From: Phil1 sp964546125
GTDB lineage: Bacteria > Bacillota > Clostridia > Christensenellales > CAG-138
Assembly (NCBI GenBank): GCA_964546125.1
Contig: CAZJIS010000019.1
Location: forward strand, 1 to 28,976
Length of the DNA: 28,976 nucleotides
Direction: 5' to 3'
This document shows, piece by piece, positions 23,179-28,976 of the stretch (the stretch's first letter is position 1; the number at the start of each line of letters is the position of its first letter). Position numbers and translations under genes: made by a program. The notes under the pieces were generated by a model, which did not search any database, was not told the origin of the DNA, and saw nothing but the letters and a program-made list of their open reading frames with translations.

Positions 23179-24084
23179 TTATAGAAGCGCCGCGGCGTAA
23201 GCGTCCGCATCGAACGGCGCAAGGTCGTCGATCCCCTCGCCCACGCCCACAAAGCGCACCGGTAGCCCGAGTTCCTCTTTGATGGCAACAGCCATGCCGC
23301 CCTTGGCGGTGCCGTCGAGCTTTGTGAGCACGACGCCTGTGAGCCCCGTCGTTTCCATAAACGCGCGCGCCTGCGCAATGGCGTTTTGCCCGGTGGAAGC
23401 ATCGAGCACCAGCAGCGCCTCGACCGGCACGCCGGGCAGTTCCCTTTCGAGCACGCGGCGGATTTTTGAAAGCTCGCTCATGAGGTTTTTCTTGTTGTGC
23501 AGCCTCCCGGCCGTGTCGCACAAGAGGATGTCGCAGCCCTTGGCCTTAAAGGAAGAGGCGGCGTCGAACACCACGGCCGCGGGGTCCGCCCCCTCGCCAT
23601 GCTTGATGATGGGCACGTTTGCGCGCCCGGCCCAGACCGTGAGCTGCTCGGCCGCCGCCGCACGGAAGGTATCGGCCGCGGCCATCATGGGTTTTTTGCC
23701 TTTCGCCGCATAAAAGCGGGCGAGCTTGCCGATGGAGGTGGTTTTCCCTACGCCGTTGACGCCGACGATAAGAAGCACGGCCTGCCCCTCGTCGGCCGCA
23801 AACGCGCTTGTTGAACGCATGCGCGCGGCGAGCATATCGATGAGCTCCGCCTTGGCGCCCGAACGCTCGCGGATGCGCTTCTCGTCGAGCGCCCTGCGAA
23901 GCTCTTCTACGAGGCTCAAGGCGACATCCACGCCCATGTCGGCCACGATCATCGCCTCTTCCAATTCATCGAAAAACGCGGCGTTGATGCGCTCTTCCCC
24001 GGCAAACAGGCCCGCGAGCAGACCGCCGCCGGTGTTGCGCAATGTGTTTTTTAGTTTATCGAAAAACGATTTTTTCTCTTCCAT
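23179..24084 (-). CDS. ftsY: Signal recognition particle receptor FtsY
   Basis: SRP receptor GTPase that delivers ribosome-SRP complexes to the membrane. The 301-residue protein is a minimal form: a short basic N-terminus (EEKKSFFDKLKNTLRNT) instead of the long acidic A domain, the helical N domain (about 20-95), and the G domain with GVNGVGKTT (108-116), DTFRAAAAEQL, DTAGR (190-194) and TKLDGTAKGG. The ATG at 24084 follows AAGGAGGCGGC. It lies 9 nt after smc and is cotranscribed with it. Confidence 0.98.
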   Translation of the reverse strand: MEEKKSFFDKLKNTLRNTGGGLLAGLFAGEERINAAFFDELEEAMIVADMGVDVALSLVEELRRALDEKRIRERSGAKAELIDMLAARMRSTSAFAADEGQAVLLIVGVNGVGKTTSIGKLARFYAAKGKKPMMAAADTFRAAAAEQLTVWAGRANVPIIKHGEGADPAAVVFDAASSFKAKGCDILLCDTAGRLHNKKNLMSELSKIRRVLERELPGVPVEALLVLDASTGQNAIAQARAFMETTGLTGVVLTKLDGTAKGGMAVAIKEELGLPVRFVGVGEGIDDLAPFDADAYAAALL

Positions 24085-24093
24085 GCCGCCTCC

Positions 24094-27000
24094 TTACGCG
24101 TCAAAACGGGCGCTTACGACCTTCGACACGCCTTTTTCTTCCATGGCTACGCCATAGAGGTTATTGCAAACCTCCATGCTGCCCTTGCGGTGCGTGATGA
24201 GGATGAACTGCGTATCCCTGGAATAGTTGCGCACATACTGCGCCACGGTTGAAACGTTCACCTCATCGAGCGAAGTTTCGATTTCATCGAGGATGCAAAA
24301 AGCCGTGGGCTTGAGCTTGAGGATCGCGAACAGCAGCGCGATGGCGGTCAAGGCCCGCTCGCCGCCCGAGAGCAGCGAAAGAAGCTGAAGCTTCTTGCCC
24401 GGCGGCTGCGCGATGATTTCGATGTTGCAGTTGAGGATGTCGTTCTTATCCGAAAGCACAAGCTCCGCGCTGCCGCCGCCGAAAAGCTCCGCGAAAGTCG
24501 CCGCAAAATTCTCCTGAATGCGCGTGAACTGCCGCCGGAATTCGGTTTCCATCGTGGCGACNNNNNNNNNNNNNNNNNNNNNNNNNNNNNNNNNNNNNNN
24601 NNNNNNNNNNNNNNNNNNNNNNNNNNNNNNNNNNNNNNNNNNNNNNNNNNNNNNNNNNNNNAATTCTCCTGAATGCGCGTGAACTGCCGCCGGAATTCGG
24701 TTTCCATCGTGGCGACAAGGTCGCCGATGAGCTTGCGAAGGTCCGCCTCCGCCGCGACGAGATCCTCATACTGCACGCTGAGCGAATCGAAACGTTCTTT
24801 AACGGCCTTGTAATCCTCGATGGCGTTCACGTTTACGTCGCCAAGCTCGCGGATGGCCTTTCGAATTTCATCGATGCGCACATGCGAGGCGGTGACGGCG
24901 ATCTGCCGCCGGTAAGGCAGCGCGTTCTCATAGGTCAGCTCGTAATCCGCCCAGATGCGATCCTGCATGGCCTTGAGTTCCATTTCGGTGCGGTTGGCGT
25001 TGAGTTCCGTTTGATGGCTGCGCTCGTTAAGCAGCTTGAGCTCCTTAGCGCCCTCTTCGCGACGTGCGCGGAGTTCGTCGAGCGCGGTAAGGTGCTTTGC
25101 CCTCTCCTCCTCCATGGCGTGGAGACGGTCCGTGAGCGCGTCTACCTCACGGCGCTCGGCGCTGATGCTCGTGTCGATGGCGCGCATGTCCTGGGCGAGC
25201 GCATCGAACTGCGCTTTGCAATTTTCAAGCGTGCGTTTTTCCTGTGCGAGCAAGCCTTCAACGCGCTGCTGCTCCCGCCCCAAGCGCTCGGCCTCCGCGC
25301 TCTCGGCGGCAAGCTCGCGGGAGAAGGCGGCCGCGGCAACGCGCATATCCGCAACCTCCTCGGCGCGTTTTGCGTACAACTGACGGGAGAGCGCAAGCTG
25401 CTCCTGCGCGGCGCGGATATCCTCGCGCGAGGCGGTGCTGCCCTGTTCGATCTCGGTGCGGTCCCGCTCGGCGTTTGCAAACTGCTCTTCGATATTCTCA
25501 ATGTCGTCGCGCAGCCGCCCGATCTCGGCCTCGGCGTCCGCGAATTCCTCCGCGGCCCCGCGCACATAGGTTTCAATGATCTCGAGCTTCTCGCCGTGGG
25601 CGGCAAGCTCCACATCCTTTTCATGCAACGCCTGCGTGCTCAAGGCGAGCCTGTCGTTCGCGCGCGCAAGCTCCGTTTCAAGCTGCGAGGCCTGCGCCGC
25701 GAGGCGTTCCTGTTCGCTTGCAAGCTCCGTGCTTCGGGCGCGAAGTTCGTCGATCTCGCGCTCGCGTCCCACGAGGCTGAATTCTTTTTTTTGCAGGCTG
25801 CCGCCGGTCATCGAACCGCCGGGGTTGATGATATCCCCCTTGAGCGTCGCAATGCGAAGGCTCGACTTGACCCGCTTGTTGATCTCGATGCCGGCCGTCA
25901 GATCCGCTACGATCAGCGTGCGGCCCAAGAGGTTTTCCATCACCCCGCGGTAGCGCTCCTCGAACCCGACCAGCTCGCTTGCGACGCCGATAAAACCCGC
26001 AACGCCCGAACAAGCCGCGCGCTCCCGCTCCTCGATAACGCGCGGGCGCATCGCCGAAATCGGCAAAAACGTGGCGCGTCCGTAATCGCGGCTGCGCAGG
26101 TAGTCGATGACGGCCTTCGCATCCTCCTCGGTGTTGGTGACGATATTCTGCAGCGCCGCGCCGAGCGCCATCTCCACGGCCGCTTCATAGGCTCCGGGCA
26201 CGCGGATCAGTTCCGCCACCACGCCCTCCATGCGGCGCTTAAGGGCAACGTCGCGCTCGCTCTCGCGCAGGAGGTTGCGCACGCTCGCATAATAACCCTC
26301 GTGCGCGCGCTTCATTTCTTCCAGCACTTTGAGGCGCGCGCGCCCGGTTTCGGCCGCGCGCTGCGCGTTTTGCGCCGCCTCCCGCGTTTCAATCAGATGC
26401 CGGTTGGTTTCGTTGAGCGAGGTAATCGCCTCGCTTTTCGCCTTGGCAAGCCCATCGCGCTCCGCCTTGAGCTTTGTGGAATGAGCCGCGGCCCCGTCAT
26501 ATTCGCGCGCGAGCCTTTTTTGTTTCTCTTCAATCGCGCCCTTGCCCGTCTCGATCTGCGCGATGCGCGCCTCAAGGGTCCCGCGCATGGTTTCAAAGCG
26601 GGAGAGCAGAATCTTCGCATCCGAAAGGCGGTTGAGCGCGGCGATCATCTCGTTCTTTTGCTCCTCGAGCGCCTCGTCGCGGCGCTCGATCTGCGCGCCC
26701 ATCTCCTCGAGCGCGCAGGCCGCAAGCTTTAAAGCTAATTCATCCTCTTCAAAGCGGGCGCGCCGGGCGATGAGCGCTTCGGTTTTTTCACCGATCTGCG
26801 CATGCAGCGTTTCGAGCAAAGCCGCGTGCTCGCCAGCCGCCTGCTGCGCGCGTTCCCGCTCGCGGATAAGCCCCGCAAGTTTTTCCTGAAAAACCTTCGA
26901 CTCGCCCGCGCGCTCCTCGACGCCGCGCGTGAGGGAAAGGAGGGTCGATTGCACCTCGCTGATCGATCCGTTGAGCGCCCGCTCCAACCCCTCTTCCCGC

Positions 27001-27809
27001 GCGCAGTCGTGCCCGAGGCGAACGTCAAGCGCCTCGAGGCGCGCGATCTCCTCCGTTTGCTGCGCAATGCCCGCCGCAAGCGCTTTGAGCTTTTCGCCGA
27101 GCCTGTCGTATTGATAGAGAAAGACGTTGATCTCGATCTCGCGCAGCTCGTCGCGGAATTTGAGGTATTCCCGCGCGGCGGCGCTCTGCTCCCCGAGCGG
27201 GCCGACCTGCCTGCCCAGTTCGCCTAAAATATCGCTGAGACGCTCTAGGTTCAGGCGCGTGTTCTCGAGCTTGCGCTCGGCTTCTTCCTTGCGCACACGG
27301 TATTTCATGACGCCGGCCGCCTCTTCAAAGGCGTTGCGCCGGTCCGCCGATTTGTTGGAGAGGATCTCCTCCACCTTGCCCTGGCCGATGATCGAATAGC
27401 CCTCGCGCCCCACGCCCGTGTCGCGGAACAGCTCGAAGATATCCTTCCGGCGGCAGGAGGCGCGGTTGATGAAATATTCGCTCTCGCCCGAGCGGTACAT
27501 CCTGCGCGTAATGGCGACCTCGTGATAATCGGTTAAAAGTTCTCCGTCGCTGTTATCGAACACGAGGGAAACTTCGCAAAACGAAAGCGCCTTTTTCGCC
27601 TCTGTGCCGTTGAAGATGATATCCTCCATCTTCGCGCCGCGCAGGGCCTTGGCGCTCTGCTCGCCCAATACCCAGCGCACGGCGTCGGCGATGTTGCTCT
27701 TGCCGCTGCCGTTTGGGCCGATGATCGCGGTAATCCCATCCTCAAATTGCAGCTCCGTTTTACGGGCAAAGGATTTGAATCCGTACATTTCAAGCTTAGT
27801 CAGTCTCAA
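24094..27809 (-). CDS. smc: Chromosome partition protein SMC (interrupted only by a false gap)
   Basis: ATPase of the condensin-like complex that compacts and segregates the chromosome. It starts at TTG (27809), one base after the rnc stop, giving MRLTKLEMYGFKSFARKTEL, the canonical N-terminus. Walker A GPNGSGKSN is at 31-39, coiled coils run from about 170, the hinge is at about 520-675 (ending GGSMTGGS), and the head returns with LLSGGERALTAIALLFAIL and ILDEIETSLDEVNV. A run of 100 N interrupts the gene at 24562-24661, but its flanks are identical 55-bp copies. Deleting one copy plus the N run restores one frame of exactly 1187 codons (1186 residues), the usual family length. The gene is therefore intact. 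Confidence 0.97.
24507..24716. other. False assembly gap: 100 N flanked by identical 55-bp copies
   Basis: Bases 24507-24561 and 24662-24716 are identical over 55 bp and flank exactly 100 N at 24562-24661. Two contig ends that overlap by one assembly word length were joined with a placeholder instead of being merged. Removing 155 bases keeps the smc frame. This is not a biological repeat. Confidence 0.93.
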
Positions 27810-27810
27810 A

Positions 27811-28536
27811 TCAAGCTCTACCTTCCGTTGCTTCCAACAGCCCGAATCCGGCAAGCGCGGCCTCGGCCGCCCGCTGCCCCGCCTCCTGTTTGGTGTGCCC
27901 CTCGCCCGAGCCCGCGGGAATGCCCGCGATGCTCACTTCCATTATGAACAGCTTGCTGTGATCCGGGCCGGACGCCCCCGTGAGCCGGTAGGCGATCGCC
28001 CCCATGTGGCGCTTTTGTACATATTCCTGAAGCATGGTTTTAAAATCCTTGAGCGCGCCGCCGCTGAGCGCCGCATCCACGCTCGCGCCGATGAAGTTCA
28101 AAATGAACCCGCGCGCGGTCTCCATGCCGCCGTCGATGTACAAAGCGCCGATCACCGCCTCAAGCGCATCCGAAAGGATCGAGGGTTTGTCCCGCCCGCC
28201 GGAGTGATCCTCCCCACGCCCCAACAAAAGCGCGCGGCCAAGCTCCAGCCCCCGCGCCACCTCGCAAAGCGCGCCCTCGCAAACCGTTTGCGCGCGCAGC
28301 CTCGTCATCGTTCCCTCGTCAAAGCCGGGGAAGCGCTTATAAAGATATTCGCTCACGCAAAGCTCGAGCACGGCGTCGCCCAAAAACTCGAGCCTTTCGT
28401 TGTGCGCGAGCGCGCGCCCATCCCCCTTGACGTAGGAGGTGTGGGTCATGGCCGTGTCGAGCAGCGAAAGGTCACGGAAGCCGTAATTGAGTTTCCCCTC
28501 GAGGTCGGCGAGGCGTTTTCTGCGTTCAAATTCCAC
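27811..28536 (-). CDS. rnc: Ribonuclease III
   Basis: Double-strand-specific endoribonuclease that processes rRNA precursors and structured mRNAs. The 241-residue protein has the RNase III signature NERLEFLGDAVLEL (46-59), the second acidic motif DALEAVIGALYID (123-135), and a C-terminal double-stranded RNA-binding domain (about 163-232, ending GHTKQEAGQRAAEAAL). The start is GTG at 28536, preceded by GGAGGCAAC; an in-frame ATG at 28554 would put that site inside the coding region. It is followed after one base by smc. The long inverted repeat upstream is a possible target of the enzyme itself. Confidence 0.97.
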   Translation of the reverse strand: MEFERRKRLADLEGKLNYGFRDLSLLDTAMTHTSYVKGDGRALAHNERLEFLGDAVLELCVSEYLYKRFPGFDEGTMTRLRAQTVCEGALCEVARGLELGRALLLGRGEDHSGGRDKPSILSDALEAVIGALYIDGGMETARGFILNFIGASVDAALSGGALKDFKTMLQEYVQKRHMGAIAYRLTGASGPDHSKLFIMEVSIAGIPAGSGEGHTKQEAGQRAAEAALAGFGLLEATEGRA

Positions 28537-28556
28537 GTTGCCTCCGAATGTCAAAA

Positions 28557-28679
28557 GGAGCTGCCCGAAAATGCATGGTATGACCGGCGGCGTCCCCTAC
28601 TGATATTGCGAAAAATGATTCCGAAATAAACAATGAGTAGAGGGACGCGCGGCGCGTCCGCGCATTTTCTGACAGCTCC
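28557..28679 (-). promoter_or_regulatory. 123-nt imperfect inverted repeat in the rnc leader
   Basis: Outer arms: GGAGCTG-CCC-GAAAATGC (28557-28574) against GCATTTTC-TGA-CAGCTCC (28662-28679), 16 of 18 positions paired. Inner arms: GCGTCCCCTACT (28590-28601) against AGTAG-A-GGGACGC (28636-28648), 12 bp with one bulged A. ATTG/CAAT closes a 22-nt AT-rich loop. A competing local hairpin GGACGCG-CGG-CGCGTCC lies at 28643-28659. The structure fills the acpP-rnc spacer and ends nine bases before the rnc Shine-Dalgarno. No T-run follows, so it is not a plain terminator; no target-site duplication is visible. Confidence 0.6.
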
Positions 28680-28696
28680 GCCGGCGTTTTACCTCG

Positions 28697-28918
28697 TCAT
28701 TTCGCGATAAACTTGACGATATCGCCCACTGTGCGAATGCCCGGGAGTTCGTCATCCGGGATTTCGATGCCATATTCCTGCTCGAGGTCCATGATGAGCT
28801 CCACCACATCTAAAGAGTCCGCTTTAAGATCCTCGATGAGCTTCGACTCCAGCGTGATGCTCTCCTCGGGGAGATCGAGCTGCTTTGCGATAACAGCCCT
28901 GACCTTTTCGAATTCCAT
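28697..28918 (-). CDS. acpP: Acyl carrier protein
   Basis: Carrier of growing fatty acyl chains in type II fatty acid synthesis. The 73-residue acidic protein has the phosphopantetheine site ADSLDVVELIMDLEQEYG, with Ser35 in the DSL motif as the attachment residue, and the helix-3 segment IPDDELPGIRTVGDIV. Length is typical. The ATG at 28918 follows AAAGGCGGTG. It precedes rnc as in Firmicutes generally and has its own promoter at the window edge. Confidence 0.97.
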   Translation of the reverse strand: MEFEKVRAVIAKQLDLPEESITLESKLIEDLKADSLDVVELIMDLEQEYGIEIPDDELPGIRTVGDIVKFIAK

Positions 28919-28945
28919 TTTAACACCGCCTTTCAGAATACTATC

Positions 28946-28974
28946 AGTTTAGCCGCAGCGCGGATTTCTGTCAA
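28946..28974 (-). promoter_or_regulatory. Promoter of acpP (and probably rnc-smc-ftsY)
   Basis: Minus strand TTGACA (28974-28969), 17 nt, TAAACT (28951-28946). The -35 box is perfect and the -10 box matches four of six. I see no convincing second promoter between acpP and mogA, so it may drive the whole acpP-mogA set. Confidence 0.75.
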
Positions 28975-28976
28975 TC

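Noticed and set aside
24240..24300. Degenerate Walker B of SMC (DEIETSLDEVNV)
   Set aside because: The catalytic Asp-Glu and the D-loop are intact, and DEIE-type variants are normal in Clostridia.
24507..24716. 55-bp direct repeat in smc as a biological duplication
   Set aside because: The two copies are exact, border a 100-N placeholder, and removing one restores the normal-length SMC frame; this is an assembly artefact.
24882..26732. 616-codon open frame on the plus strand opposite smc
   Set aside because: High GC and the codon bias of smc leave few stops on the opposite strand. The translation has no recognisable domain and is antisense to a certain gene.
28590..28650. Plain rho-independent terminator after acpP
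   Set aside because: No T-run follows on the minus strand in the spacer, and the paired arms extend much further out than a terminator needs.

Overview
All 29 protein genes lie on the minus strand, so transcription runs from high to low coordinates. The window is GC-rich and encodes a housekeeping block of a Gram-positive (Firmicutes, Clostridia-like) bacterium. The evidence is gene order: acpP-rnc-smc-ftsY-ylxM-ffh-rpsP-khpA-rimM-trmD-rplS-rbgA-rnhB-yraN-comM-dprA-topA-trmFO-hslV-hslU closely follows the Bacillus subtilis rnc-to-codY region. A SleB-type wall hydrolase, protein-mannosyltransferase-like genes and mixed TTG/GTG starts fit a high-GC Clostridia lineage; I cannot place it more precisely. 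Two 100-N runs suggest a draft or metagenome scaffold.

Layout in transcription order. (1) 28976-22670: a TTGACA promoter, acpP, a long imperfect inverted repeat, rnc, smc, ftsY and a mogA-like gene. (2) 22648-18142 and on to 17291: a consensus promoter with nested dyads drives ylxM-ffh-rpsP-khpA-rimM-trmD, followed after 24 nt by a two-gene ABC exporter. (3) 17238-14874: a consensus promoter, rplS, a terminator-like hairpin, then rbgA-rnhB-yraN with ATGA overlaps. (4) 14851-8097: a 1245-residue double GT-C glycosyltransferase, a GtrA-family membrane protein, comM and dprA (the last two cut by a real assembly gap). (5) 8096-1473: a structured GC-rich spacer, topA, trmFO, hslV, hslU, an SH3/SleB lipoprotein, then trmL. 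(6) 940-1: a consensus promoter, rplM and the start of rpsI.

Most genes serve protein synthesis and secretion: ribosomal proteins L13, S9, L19 and S16; ribosome maturation (rimM, rbgA, khpA); tRNA modification (trmD, trmL, trmFO); and the SRP targeting pathway (ffh, ftsY, ylxM). Others serve the chromosome (smc, topA, rnhB, dprA, comM), proteolysis (hslUV) and fatty acid synthesis (acpP). Against the B. subtilis order the insertions are mogA, the ABC exporter and the mannosyltransferase/gtrA pair; xerC, ylqD and codY are absent from their expected places.

The best leads are the 123-nt inverted repeat just upstream of the RNase III gene, the dyads around the ylxM-ffh promoter, the duplicated initiation region ahead of rplM, the double GT-C enzyme, and the demonstration that the gap in smc is false (55-bp identical flanks; the joined gene is an intact 1186-residue SMC). 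I see no CRISPR array, tRNA, rRNA, insertion sequence or phage gene.
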